DNA of 64,000 nt from Azonexaceae bacterium (GTDB taxonomy: Bacteria; Pseudomonadota; Gammaproteobacteria; Burkholderiales; Rhodocyclaceae), in the NCBI GenBank assembly GCA_009469675.1, contig SSSZ01000005.1:1-64000 (forward strand). Reading direction: 5' to 3'. Below, piece after piece: positions 1 to 9,511 of this stretch. Made by a program: the position numbers and the translations under genes. How positions within the stretch are numbered: position 1 is the stretch's first letter; every line of letters starts with the position of its first letter. Below the pieces are notes generated by a model, which was given only the letters and a program-made list of their open reading frames with translations, had not been told where the DNA came from and ran no database searches.

Positions 1-30
1 GAAGCCCAGGAACTCGACATGGGATATTGA
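1..30 (+). CDS. 3' end of an upstream gene, probably the antitoxin partner of the PIN protein
   Basis: The first 30 bases read in frame as EAQELDMGY followed by TGA. The stop overlaps the ATG of the next gene (TGATG), as in a two-gene toxin-antitoxin operon where the antitoxin comes first. Too little is present to name a family. The antitoxin call rests only on position and overlap. The rest lies outside the window. Confidence 0.4.
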   Translation, partial: EAQELDMGY

Positions 31-602
31 TGAGCCAATTTACGGTTGTCTATGACGCAAACGTTTTCTACCCCGCACCATTAAGGGACTTGCTGCTACG
101 CTTGGCCGCAACGCGGTTGTTCCGGGCGCGTTGGACCGCGCAGATTCGCGACGAATGGATGCGAAATCTACTTGCCAACCGCCCAGACCTGTCAGCCGAG
201 AGGATCACCCGAACGGCTGATATGATCGATTCAAGCAGCCATGATTGCCTAGTCGAAGGCTATGAGCACTTGATTCCCTGCATTGGTGGTATGCCAGATC
301 AGGACGACAGGCATGTTCTGGCCGCCGCCATGAAATGCGGTGCTGAATTGATCGTCACATTCAACCTCAAGGACTTTCCGGCCTCCGCCTTAGCGGAATA
401 TGGCGTTGAAGCAATTCACCCGGACGACTTCATTGTTGACGTCCTAGACCTTGATGCGGGCGCCTGCATTCAGGCGGTTCGAGAAATGAGAGCATCTCTG
501 AAGAATCCGCCTAAGACTCAGGACGAATTCCTGGCGACACTGCTCAAGCAACAGCTACCTCAGACGGTAAATTGGCTGGAGCGATACAAGATCGCCTTCT
601 GA
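30..602 (+). CDS. PIN-domain protein, putative toxin ribonuclease
   Basis: This 190-aa protein has the acidic pattern of a PIN-domain nuclease: Asp9 in VVYDANVFYP, Glu42 in IRDEWM, Asp92/Asp93 in DQDDRHVLAAA, and Asp115 in VTFNLKDFP. These normally bind Mg2+ for RNA cleavage in VapC-like toxins. At 190 aa it is longer than classical VapC (about 130 aa) and fits the larger PIN family that pairs with a helix-turn-helix partner. A TTG three bases upstream is in frame, but the ATG at 30 overlaps the preceding stop and is preferred. Base composition is lower in G+C than the chromosome further right, suggesting acquired DNA. RNA target and partner are not visible. Confidence 0.75.
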   Translation: MSQFTVVYDANVFYPAPLRDLLLRLAATRLFRARWTAQIRDEWMRNLLANRPDLSAERITRTADMIDSSSHDCLVEGYEHLIPCIGGMPDQDDRHVLAAAMKCGAELIVTFNLKDFPASALAEYGVEAIHPDDFIVDVLDLDAGACIQAVREMRASLKNPPKTQDEFLATLLKQQLPQTVNWLERYKIAF

Positions 603-670
603 GGCAAGTCATTTGCAATTGATTCGATGGGTCTCGTTTGTTCATTGGGAAAGGTTGGGGAGGGAGGACA

Positions 671-1387
671 GTGCTTTACGATAATCCTGCGGCGAGGCTG
701 AAGGCTATTCTCGAACGGTGCATGGAAATCCCAAGTGGGCAGCCGTGCAGGGCTTCTTGGGAGCACGTCCTCGGTGTTACGCCGAACGACACAAGTGAAT
801 TCTTTGAGAAGCTTGGCAAAGTCATGGAGTTGCCCAAGCGTACCCACAGTCTCCTCAGTACACACTTCCCTCACCAAACCAATAACGCCGGCCTATGGAA
901 GGATCCTATAGAGGCGGCGTTCATGGCTCAGCAGCTGAACGGGCAATGGGCAACGTTCACTTCGGCGATCAACCCATACTGCATCCCGCAGCTAGGGTTA
1001 ATTGCCGATTTGCTTCACTCTAAGGTGTCTGCAAAAACCATCAGAGATGACGAGTTGGCAGGGGTCATCGCCGGGTTCAAGGAACTGCGCGAACTGATCG
1101 AGGAGAGTTCTTTATCAGAGCAACTCAAGCACTACCTTCTCCAAGAGATTGGAGAACTGCTGAATGCCGTCCGAGATTACAAGATTGCTGGAGCCATCCC
1201 GATTTTGAAGCAGGCGGAATCAATGGTCGGCCATACGCTCCTAGATGCGGAATATTCCAGCTTCCTGACAAGCCATGAGTTGGGGAAAAGGCTACTGGAC
1301 AACCTGAATGCAGCTGCCGCTCTCCTCACCGTGGCGGTGTCATTGCCACAGCTTTCTCAAGCATTTCGTACTCTCCTGTCGGGCTGA
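671..1387 (+). CDS. Hypothetical protein of unknown function
   Basis: I do not recognise this 238-aa protein. I chose the GTG at 671 because AGGGAGGA sits about 4-5 bases upstream. The frame opens at a TTG at 638, but that codon lacks a ribosome site. No signal peptide is evident. The sequence is mostly helical, with leucine-rich stretches such as LKHYLLQEIGELL in the middle. The last about 25 residues (AAAALLTVAVSLPQLSQAF) are hydrophobic and could be one membrane segment. It sits between a PIN toxin-like gene and a phage remnant in a lower-GC stretch, so mobile or defence-related cargo is possible. That is an inference from location only. Confidence 0.55.
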   Translation: MLYDNPAARLKAILERCMEIPSGQPCRASWEHVLGVTPNDTSEFFEKLGKVMELPKRTHSLLSTHFPHQTNNAGLWKDPIEAAFMAQQLNGQWATFTSAINPYCIPQLGLIADLLHSKVSAKTIRDDELAGVIAGFKELRELIEESSLSEQLKHYLLQEIGELLNAVRDYKIAGAIPILKQAESMVGHTLLDAEYSSFLTSHELGKRLLDNLNAAAALLTVAVSLPQLSQAFRTLLSG

Positions 1388-1629
1388 CCACAGCGTTATC
1401 CACGGTGATGCCGGCAGGAGGTCGGCCTAGACCGTAGGCCGGTGGTGCGGTGGGTAACGCGGTGTTGAACCATCCGGAGAGTGCTGGCCGGGACTTTGAC
1501 GGCCGCCGTATAGCGGGGCTATAGTTCGCGGCTTGAGAGTATCCTGTGTGACGGCTGTTAAACCTACGTTCTGCGCGGGTTTCAGCCGGTTGCCAAACCG
1601 CCGACAAGCAAACAATTTCAGATGTCTGA
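1388..1629. other. Intergenic region with a weak promoter candidate
   Basis: No convincing gene lies here; the open frames on both strands lack start signals and family features. A TTGAGA at 1533-1538 with TGTTAA 17 bases later is a weak sigma70-like match that could once have driven the replication gene remnant to the right. Confidence 0.3.
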
Positions 1630-2253
1630 CAAGCCCAATTCACCGCCTGTAGCAGCCCCGCTCGATGTGAGCGGCGCAAGCAGTTATCCGCCGCAAACCT
1701 CTGGCTGCTCGAAATTGCCGAAAAGTGGAAGCGGGCAGAGATTCCGCTGAATGCTGGCCTGGATGAATGCAAAGCCCTGGCGGTCCAGCAGGCAAACAAA
1801 ATGTTTTCCCTGGCTGCAATCGCTACCGATGCTGCGCAGCTTCGCCGCTTTCAGGCCGAGTCATGCACCCGTTATTGCGTCGAGCCGCCGGATAGTTCGT
1901 TCAGCGACGATGAGGCCATCACTGCGATGACTGATTGGGAGTGGTGGCTCCCCAGAATCAAGCGGGCAGCGGCGCGGCGCTTCGATACCGTTGCCAGGGA
2001 GCTCGGTTTCGTCAATGTCACCGCTGGCCTCTACTGCTGCAACGAAACCTATGATCGGCACAGCAGCCAGAAGAAGCGCAACCGCAAGATGATGGAAGGC
2101 ACCATCCTGGCCAACGAATGCGGCGATGAATACTCGTTGGGGGAACTATGCGACGCATCGAACGCGAACCCGAGTATCGGGACGTGCGCGGGGCCGAGTG
2201 GATCGAGGTTAAAACGGCCTGATTTCCGCCCGGATTTGGTCAACATTTGGTGA
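1630..2253 (+). pseudogene. Remnant of a P2-type phage replication endonuclease (gpA)
   Basis: The frame from 1630 to 2253 carries a stretch typical of the middle of phage gpA: WEWWLPRIKRAAARRFD, GLYCCNETYDRHSSQKKRN, then DEYSLGELCDASNANPSI. In P2 gpA the equivalent block ends in a SISNPEIRR-like sequence, and here the similarity stops right after NPSI. The frame is open from 1630 but has no good start; an ATG at 1622 is in another frame. The catalytic HUH motif and its tyrosines, which lie further C-terminal in gpA, are absent. This is therefore a truncated, probably frameshifted relic and not a working replication gene. It abuts the hydrogenase region, so the loss may mark an old prophage boundary. 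The first in-frame ATG is at 1801. Confidence 0.6.
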
Positions 2254-2266
2254 GCATTTGGTAAAC
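2234..2266. repeat. Three tandem 11-bp repeats
   Basis: ATTTGGTCAAC, ATTTGGTGAGC and ATTTGGTAAAC follow each other with no gap. The ATTTGGT core is invariant and recurs every 11 bp, about one helical turn. The array lies between the phage remnant and the 3' end of hupV. An iteron-like protein-binding site or a relic of an attachment or replication region is possible; nothing identifies the binding protein. Confidence 0.6.
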
Positions 2267-2270
2267 CGTT

Positions 2271-2299
2271 CGGAAACCCTTGCCGATAGGGCGTTTCCG
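2271..2299 (-). terminator. Hairpin just after hupV, possible terminator
   Basis: CGGAAAC at 2271-2277 pairs with GTTTCCG at 2293-2299. CCT/AGG extends the stem across a two-base bulge, around a 7-base loop. It begins two bases beyond the hupV stop. There is no T-run on the minus strand, so it could be a Rho-assisted end or an mRNA-stabilising hairpin. Confidence 0.4.
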
Positions 2300-2300
2300 G

Positions 2301-3722
2301 TTAATGGACAGTACACACCATGCACGGATCGAAGGAGCGTACGACGTGCTGCACCGTCGGCGGCGCGTTCGGGCCGGCCGGAAGGCCGACCAGGGCTTGC
2401 TCCAGCGGCCCCGGTCGGTCGGCGGCGTCGCGGGGCGAGAAGTTCCAGGTGGTGGGGGCGATGATCTGGTAGCGGTCGATGCGGCCCCGGCGCACGCTCA
2501 GCCAATGGCCCAGGCTGCCGCGGGCGGCCTCGACCAGGCCGGCGCCCTGGCATTCGTCGGGCAGGCTGGCGTGGGCGCAGAAGGCTTCGCCCGGGACCAT
2601 GGCCTTGACCCAGCCCTCCATGGCCGGCAGGACGCTGGCCAGTTCGAGCAGGCGGGCGACGACCCGGGCGCTGACGCTGGCGCCGTGCCGTTCGATCATG
2701 TCGCGGGCCAGGGGGTGGCCGGCCACGGCCTGGCGGGCCAGGGCGCCAACTTCGGCCACCGTGCCGTCGTAGCGGGGGGCTTTGCACCAAGTGTAGCCGT
2801 CGGGATTGTCGGCATCGACCACCGTTTCGCCCACCGCGGGGTGGCGGGGTTTGCCGGCGGCAAGCCAGGCGTGGCGGGTATCTTCGCTGATGGCGCCGGG
2901 ATCGAGGGGGGTGCTGGCACCCCCAGCTTGCCAGAGGCCGGCGGGGAACAGGCCGTAGGCCCCGTAGGCGAGGAAGCGGTCGCTGCCGCGGCCGATCCGG
3001 TCCAGCCCGAGATCGGCGGCGGTGGCAAGAAAGGCCGGAAAGTCGCCGGTCCGGCCATCGGCCCAGGCGGCCAAGCCGTCGGCGCTGTCGAGGGTGGCAA
3101 AGTTTTCCAGGTCGTCGCCGAGCACCACGGTTTCGACGAAGCTGCGGAAGTCCCGTAGCAGGGCTAGCACCCGGATGCGCTCGGCGGAGGTCGGCGCCCG
3201 GGTGCTGCCGCCGGGCTGCAGGGCCAGGGTATGGGGCCACTTGCCGGCGAGAAAGCCCATCAGCTTGAGGAAATTGGCCCGGGCCGGCAGCACGTCGGCG
3301 GCAGCGCTGCCCTTGACGGCGGCAAAGCGGCGGGCCACGGCGTCGTACCAGGGGCGCCCGGCGTAGGCGGGGCGGGCGAAGTCGGGCATGAAGAAGAGGT
3401 AGAAATGGCTCAGGTGATCGGCCAGATTTTCGGTGGCCTGGATCAACTGGCGCGCCAGGAGGCCGTTGGGCGTGGCTTGCAGGCCCATGGCATCGGCCAG
3501 GGCCGAGGCCGCGGCCGCCGATTGCCCGACCGAGCAGATGCCGCAGATGCGGGGCACCACGGCGAGGGCATCGGCCGGGGGGCGGCCCACGAGGATTTGC
3601 TCGAAGCCCCGGAAAAGCGGCGCATTGACCCGAGCCGCCGCAATGACGCCGTCGTCCACGTCGAGGGTGATTTCAAGGTCGCCTTCGACCCGGTTGAAGG
3701 GCCCCACCACGAGTCGGGTCAT
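2301..3722 (-). CDS. hupV: Regulatory (H2-sensing) NiFe hydrogenase, large subunit
   Basis: The 473-aa protein carries the NiFe active-site ligands as RICGIC (Cys60, Cys63) near the N-terminus and DPCMVCTVH at the very end (Cys467, Cys470). Catalytic hydrogenases have a C-terminal peptide after that His, removed by a protease. Here the stop follows the His directly, which is the hallmark of the cytoplasmic H2 sensor HupV/HoxC. Its ATG overlaps the stop of hupU by 4 bp (ATGA), so the subunits are translationally coupled. The sensor passes the H2 signal to a histidine kinase (HupT/HoxJ) and the regulator HoxA; hoxA is next door, but no such kinase gene is in the cluster. A much longer open frame upstream is a GC artefact. 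Confidence 0.93.
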   Translation of the reverse strand: MTRLVVGPFNRVEGDLEITLDVDDGVIAAARVNAPLFRGFEQILVGRPPADALAVVPRICGICSVGQSAAAASALADAMGLQATPNGLLARQLIQATENLADHLSHFYLFFMPDFARPAYAGRPWYDAVARRFAAVKGSAAADVLPARANFLKLMGFLAGKWPHTLALQPGGSTRAPTSAERIRVLALLRDFRSFVETVVLGDDLENFATLDSADGLAAWADGRTGDFPAFLATAADLGLDRIGRGSDRFLAYGAYGLFPAGLWQAGGASTPLDPGAISEDTRHAWLAAGKPRHPAVGETVVDADNPDGYTWCKAPRYDGTVAEVGALARQAVAGHPLARDMIERHGASVSARVVARLLELASVLPAMEGWVKAMVPGEAFCAHASLPDECQGAGLVEAARGSLGHWLSVRRGRIDRYQIIAPTTWNFSPRDAADRPGPLEQALVGLPAGPNAPPTVQHVVRSFDPCMVCTVH

Positions 3723-4720
3723 TTGAGCCCGGTCTTCTTGATGGCCGGCCGTATCACCGCATGGTCGGCGACGGCGTTGTCGCGCACCCGCTTCGGCGTC
3801 GCCGATTTGGAAAGCGCCGCCAGAGCGACAAACCAGGCCTTGGGCATGTCGGTGGGCAGGCCCATGGGAATGCCGGCTACCTTGGGGGTTTCCTGGAAGG
3901 GGTGGCCCGGCGCTTCGAAACCCGGCTCGGTACAGGAAATGCAGGCATAACCCCCGCGCAGGCAGGAACCGGCGCCGTTCCAGGGGCGGATGTTGCAGTC
4001 GGCGTGGGCCTGGGTGCCCTTGCACCCCAGGTTCTCCATCAGGCAACCGAGATCGGAGGGTTTCTGCGCGCTGGCCTTGAATTCGTAGTATTCGTTGCGG
4101 GGGCACCCGTGGTGCACCAGTTGCTCGGCGTAGAGGAGGGGGCGGCGGAAGTCGTCGAGGTCGGAGGCGGTCAGGCCTTCGAGAGCAAGTTTTTCCAGGG
4201 TGTCGACCACCCAGCCGGGGTGTGCCGGACAGCCGGCGATATTGACCACCGGCAGACCGGCGGCGGAGCGAAAATCCGCGCCGAGAAGGCCGCCGGCCTC
4301 GTCGTTGTCGTACTGGAGGCCGCAGGCTTCGAGGGGATTGCCCGGGGTGCTGGCGGAAAAGCCGCCGAAAGCCGAACACGAGCCGATGGCGAAGACCCAG
4401 CGGGCCCGCCGGGCCAGGCGTTCGACCCAGTCGGTGAGGGGACGGCCGTCGCCGGCCATGAGATGGAACTTGCCGCTGCCGCCCGGCCCTCGCAGCATGG
4501 CGCCTTCGACGCAGAGCACGTCGAAGGGTTGCGCTCCGCCGGCGCAGGCCTCGAGAATGGCCCGCGCCTCGCCGTCGCTGGCCTGGGAAAAGGAGGGGTG
4601 CCAGACGAATTCGATGCCGGCGCCCTGCAGTTCGGCGAACAGGGAACGCGGTTCGGAACCCAGCAGGGACTGGGTGCAGCCGCCGCAGCCGCCGCTCTGC
4701 AGCCACAGGATTCTAAGCAT
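3719..4720 (-). CDS. hupU: Regulatory (H2-sensing) NiFe hydrogenase, small subunit
   Basis: This 333-aa protein starts MLRILWLQSGGCGGCTQSLL, placing the first FeS ligands (Cys12, Cys15) at the extreme N-terminus. It has no twin-arginine signal, unlike the exported small subunits, so it stays in the cytoplasm. Further cluster motifs are GCPAHPGW, HHGCPRNEYYEF, MENLGCKG and CISCTEPGF. There is no C-terminal membrane anchor. These features match HupU/HoxB of the regulatory hydrogenase. The ATG at 4720 was chosen because family sequences begin directly before the CxxC; in-frame starts further upstream add a non-homologous, arginine-rich leader. It overlaps hupV by 4 bp. Confidence 0.93.
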   Translation of the reverse strand: MLRILWLQSGGCGGCTQSLLGSEPRSLFAELQGAGIEFVWHPSFSQASDGEARAILEACAGGAQPFDVLCVEGAMLRGPGGSGKFHLMAGDGRPLTDWVERLARRARWVFAIGSCSAFGGFSASTPGNPLEACGLQYDNDEAGGLLGADFRSAAGLPVVNIAGCPAHPGWVVDTLEKLALEGLTASDLDDFRRPLLYAEQLVHHGCPRNEYYEFKASAQKPSDLGCLMENLGCKGTQAHADCNIRPWNGAGSCLRGGYACISCTEPGFEAPGHPFQETPKVAGIPMGLPTDMPKAWFVALAALSKSATPKRVRDNAVADHAVIRPAIKKTGLK

Positions 4721-4858
4721 TGGGCTTCCCCCTTGACCGTTCTGCCGGGGCCGCCGCGGGCGAGCAAGGCGGGAAGGCGCCGGGCATTGGCTGGCGTCGC
4801 CCACTGGGGCGGGCCGCGGCGAGCCGGCCCGGGGCCAAGCCCTTGGGCGGGGGGGCGG

Positions 4859-6327
<1,469 letters not shown>

Positions 6328-6331
<4 letters not shown>

Positions 6332-8040
6332 ACCGGCTTCACCCAACCCAGATCACGATGTATGGCGAGATGTCGCGGCGTCCACGAAGGGGGCGACTTG
6401 GAAACGAAATGATAACGTGCGACGTGGTAGGAGGGGTCGAATCCATAGAAATTGCGGCGCATTTCGTTCAATTCCTCGTGGCGATACTTGGAAAGGGGCT
6501 TTTCCGCCTCGTCCCGGGCGCGTTTTGCCGCCTTGGCCGCCAGGCGGCCGGGAAAATCCGGCGCCGCGGCCAGTTCCAGCGCCCGCCGCGCCACATCGAC
6601 GCGAAAGGCCGCCGCCGGGCCGGGCAAGCAGGCGTCGTAAAAACCGAGGTCTACGGCTTCCCCGGCGGTCATCGGCAGGCGGTGGCGCATGATGGCGCGG
6701 GCGCCGTCGGCGCCGACCTGGGGGGGCAGGAGATAGGTCCAGAATTCCGAACCGTAGAGATTGCCCATGTTCTTGTAGTGGGGGTTGAGCATCACCCCGG
6801 CACGGGTCCACACCAGGTCGGCGGCGCGGGCCAGGAAGCAGCCGCCGGCGCCGGCATTGCCCTGGAGCGCCGCGATGGTGAGGTGGCTGCCGCAGTTCAA
6901 AATGGCCTCGGCCAGGTCGTCGATGGCGTTGATGTTGGCCCAGGATTCGTCGGCAGGACTCTCGGCCGCTTCGATCACGTTGAGGTGGATGCCGTTGGAC
7001 CAGAAATCGGCGCCGCCCTGCAGGACGATCACCCGGGTCGGCCGCGTCGCCGCCCAGCGGAAGGCGGCGGTCAGGCGGCGGCACTGGTCGGTGCCCATGG
7101 CGCCGTTATAGAACTCGAAGGCGAGAAAGCCCACGGCCCGGCCCGGCTCGCCGGCTTCCTCATAGGCGATGTCCTGCCAGGTCGGGTGATCCGCCCGCCA
7201 CCAGCCGGGCAGCGGCGCCGCGGGCAGTTCGAGGGCCTGGGGAAAGGCCAGCGCAAGCGGCAGCTTGCAGGCTTCCGGGCGCTCCGGCCGGGCCTGCCCG
7301 AGCCACACGGCGCCGTCGGCGGTGGCCCGGCAAACGGCGCTTTCCCGGCGCGCCAGAAGCGCCCCGGGACGGCCGCGCAGACGGGCCTCCGGGGCGCCGT
7401 CAAAGAGCCGGCAAGGTTCTCCGAAGAGGCGGTCGGCGACACCGGGAAAGCCGTCGGCGGCGTCGAGCTTGGCAAGGACGGTGGCCGTATCGTCGGCCTC
7501 CCAGTCGATGCGCCGCTCCTCCTGCCCCATGAGCGGGCGCAGCCGGCCGCGGGCCTCGCGGCCCGGCGGGCGGGGAACAAAATCGCCGGCCTGGAAGCGT
7601 TCGATGGCCTGCAGGACGGCGGTAGCCGCCGCCTCGGTCACTTCGTTGCGATAGATGGACGATTTTTTCCTCCGTCCCAGGGCGAATTCGGCACTCGCCC
7701 AGACCGGTCCGGCGTCCATTTCCGCTTCGGCCTGGAGCACCGTCACGCCCCAGTTCGATTCGCCTTCGCGGATCGCCCAGTCGAGGGCCGACGGCCCGCG
7801 GTCGCCGACGATGCCGGGATGGACCACCAGGCAGACGTGGCGGCTCCAGATCGAGGCCGGGATGGCCCGCTTGAGAAAGGGGGCGATGACGAGATGGGGG
7901 GCAAAAAGCGCCACGGCTTCCTCGGCCACCGAGTCGGCGACGTCGAATTCGACGCTCACCGTGTGGCCGCGGGCCGTCAGGTCGCAGTAGAGGCGCTGGC
8001 TCAGGCTGTTGAAGGAATGGACGAGAAAAAGAATACGCAT
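6328..8040 (-). CDS. hoxX: HypX/HoxX, CO-forming hydrogenase maturation factor
   Basis: This 570-aa protein has two fused parts. An N-terminal formyl-tetrahydrofolate-type domain includes HPGIVGDRGPSALDW. A C-terminal crotonase fold (about 290-540) includes LQGGADFWSNGIHLN and GNAGAGGCFLARAADLVWTR. HypX converts the formyl group of formyl-THF to the CO ligand of the NiFe site and matters mainly in air. The start MRILFLVHSFNSLSQRLY is the family N-terminus; a start at 8124 would lie at or above the likely promoter. Presence of hoxX implies that an oxygen-tolerant or aerobically made hydrogenase was intended. Its stop overlaps hoxA. Confidence 0.9.
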
Positions 8041-8125
8041 ACCGGAAGGATTTTTTTGTCTCATGCCAGCGCGTTGATGGCGCGCCGCGTAACGCTCTGC
8101 GGCGAGGGCGTTTCCAGAAGGCATA

Positions 8126-8153
8126 AATCTATTACCTTCGCCTGATTTTTCAA
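8126..8153 (-). promoter_or_regulatory. Candidate sigma70 promoter for hoxX
   Basis: On the minus strand TTGAAA (8153-8148) is followed after 16 bases by TAGATT (8131-8126), giving a start near 8119 and a leader of about 80 bases to the hoxX ATG. Nearby, CTTAGC-TTTC-GCTAAG (8157-8172) is a perfect 6-bp palindrome that could be an operator for hoxX, for the divergent small gene, or for both. These are pattern matches only. Confidence 0.35.
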
Positions 8154-8213
8154 CTGCTTAGCTTTCGCTAAGATGCGCTGCAACAAGTCGCCAAGAATCT
8201 GGGAGAACACACC

Positions 8214-8432
8214 ATGCACAGACAACGCAAGGCCGCCGGTGCCGCCAAAGCCGACCGCCGTCCCGAGCGCCGCCCGGAATACATCGCCGCCGTGCGCTAC
8301 CACGACGGCAAACGCGACCTGTTCCGGGTGCGCAACGCCGACGACATCGCCGACGCCCGCGCCATGGTCCTGGCCGAACTGGGCAACGTGCGGTCGGTGA
8401 TGATCGCGGCCAGCCACCGGGCGCCCCGCTAG
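8214..8432 (+). CDS. Small hypothetical protein
   Basis: This 72-aa basic protein starts MHRQRKAAGAAKADRRPERR and has GGGAGA about 8 bases before its ATG. After an arginine-rich first third it reads like a small alpha/beta domain (EYIAAVRYHDGKRDLFRVRNA, then an acidic helix). I do not recognise the family. It is the only plus-strand gene inside the hydrogenase region. It converges on hypE so tightly that the two stop codons share CTAG. A relation to hydrogenase regulation is possible but unsupported. Confidence 0.6.
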   Translation: MHRQRKAAGAAKADRRPERRPEYIAAVRYHDGKRDLFRVRNADDIADARAMVLAELGNVRSVMIAASHRAPR

Positions 8433-9511
8433 CAAATCCGCGGCAATTGCTCGCCGGATAACCAGTCCACGATGCGCCGCCCGCCGAAGGCGGTGGTCAT
8501 CTGGACGAAATGGTGGGCGTCCTCGCGGACTTCGCCGATCACCGCGGCGTCCCGCCCCAAAGGGTGCCGCCGCAGCGCCGCCAGGGCCTTTTCACTGTCG
8601 GCGGCGGCGCAAATCACCACCAGCTTGCCTTCGTTGGCGACGTAGAGCGGATCCAGGCCGAGGAATTCGCAGGCCGCCGCCACCGCCGGCTTCACCGGCA
8701 GGGCTTTTTCCTGCAGCATCACTCCCACTCCCGACTGTTTGGCGATTTCGTTCAAGGTCGTCCCCAGCCCGCCCCGGGTCGGGTCGCGCAGTACGTGGAT
8801 GTCGGCGCCGCTTTCCAGCAGCGTCCCAATCAGGCCGTGCAGCGCCGCCGTATCGGAAACGATGGGGGAATCGAAGCCCAGGCTCTCGCGCTGGGCCATG
8901 ATGGCCATGCCGTGGTCGCCGAGGCTGCCGGAAACCAGGATGGCGTCGCCCACCCGGGCCTGACGCCCTGACAATTCCTGGCCGGGAGCGAAGCGGCCGG
9001 CGATCACCCCGACGCCGGTGGTGGTGATGAACACTCCGTCGCCCTTGCCCCGCTCCACCACCTTGGTATCGCCGGTGACGACCGGCACGCCGGCTTCCCG
9101 GGAGGCCGCCGCCATGCTCTCGACGATGCGGGCGAGGTCGGCCAGGGGGAAACCCTCCTCCAGGATGAAGGCGGCGGAAAGCCAAAGGGGCCGGGCGCCC
9201 ATCACCGCCACGTCGTTGATGGTGCCGTGCACGGCGAGGCAGCCGATGTCGCCGCCGGGGAAGAAGAGCGGCGAGACGACGTGGCTGTCGGTGGCCATGA
9301 CCAGCCGGCTGGCGCCCGGTGCGTCGCCCGTGGGGGGCAGTACGGCGCCGTCGTCGCCCTGGGCCAGCCATTCGTTGCCCAGATGGCGGGCGAACAATTC
9401 GTCGATCAACTGCGCCATGGCCCGCCCGCCGGCGCCGTGCGCCATCTCCACCTGGCCTTGCCTGATATCCAGGGGCCGCACATAACCGGCCCTGATCCTG
9501 CCTTTGCTCAC
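8429..9511 (-). CDS. hypE: HypE, cyanide-forming hydrogenase maturation protein
   Basis: This 360-aa PurM-like ATPase begins with YVRPLDIRQGQVEMAHGAGG, the HypE signature, and ends in PRIC. The C-terminal Cys is the residue that HypF carbamoylates and HypE dehydrates to a thiocyanate, giving CN for the Fe of NiFe hydrogenase. ATP-site motifs such as DSHVVSPLFFPGGDIG and TNDVAVMGA-like INDVAVMGARP are present. The GTG start at 9511 overlaps the upstream TGA and has GAGGGAGAGG just before it. Nothing seems missing, so the gene looks functional. Confidence 0.93.
   Translation of the reverse strand: MSKGRIRAGYVRPLDIRQGQVEMAHGAGGRAMAQLIDELFARHLGNEWLAQGDDGAVLPPTGDAPGASRLVMATDSHVVSPLFFPGGDIGCLAVHGTINDVAVMGARPLWLSAAFILEEGFPLADLARIVESMAAASREAGVPVVTGDTKVVERGKGDGVFITTTGVGVIAGRFAPGQELSGRQARVGDAILVSGSLGDHGMAIMAQRESLGFDSPIVSDTAALHGLIGTLLESGADIHVLRDPTRGGLGTTLNEIAKQSGVGVMLQEKALPVKPAVAAACEFLGLDPLYVANEGKLVVICAAADSEKALAALRRHPLGRDAAVIGEVREDAHHFVQMTTAFGGRRIVDWLSGEQLPRIC

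Noticed and set aside
1326..1799. 157-aa minus-strand frame over the 3' end of the unknown gene and the gap
   Set aside because: No ribosome site, no family pattern, and it overlaps a better-supported gene.
2301..2330. HupV seems to lack the C-terminal peptide, as if truncated
   Set aside because: H2-sensing large subunits naturally end at the His of DPCxxCxxH, so this is diagnostic rather than damage.
2301..4706. 801-aa frame that would make hupV much longer
   Set aside because: The N-terminal 328 residues are the wrong frame of hupU; the true start overlaps the hupU stop.
8041..8124. Longer hoxX start at 8124
   Set aside because: It would lie at or above the predicted promoter start and adds residues not found in the family.
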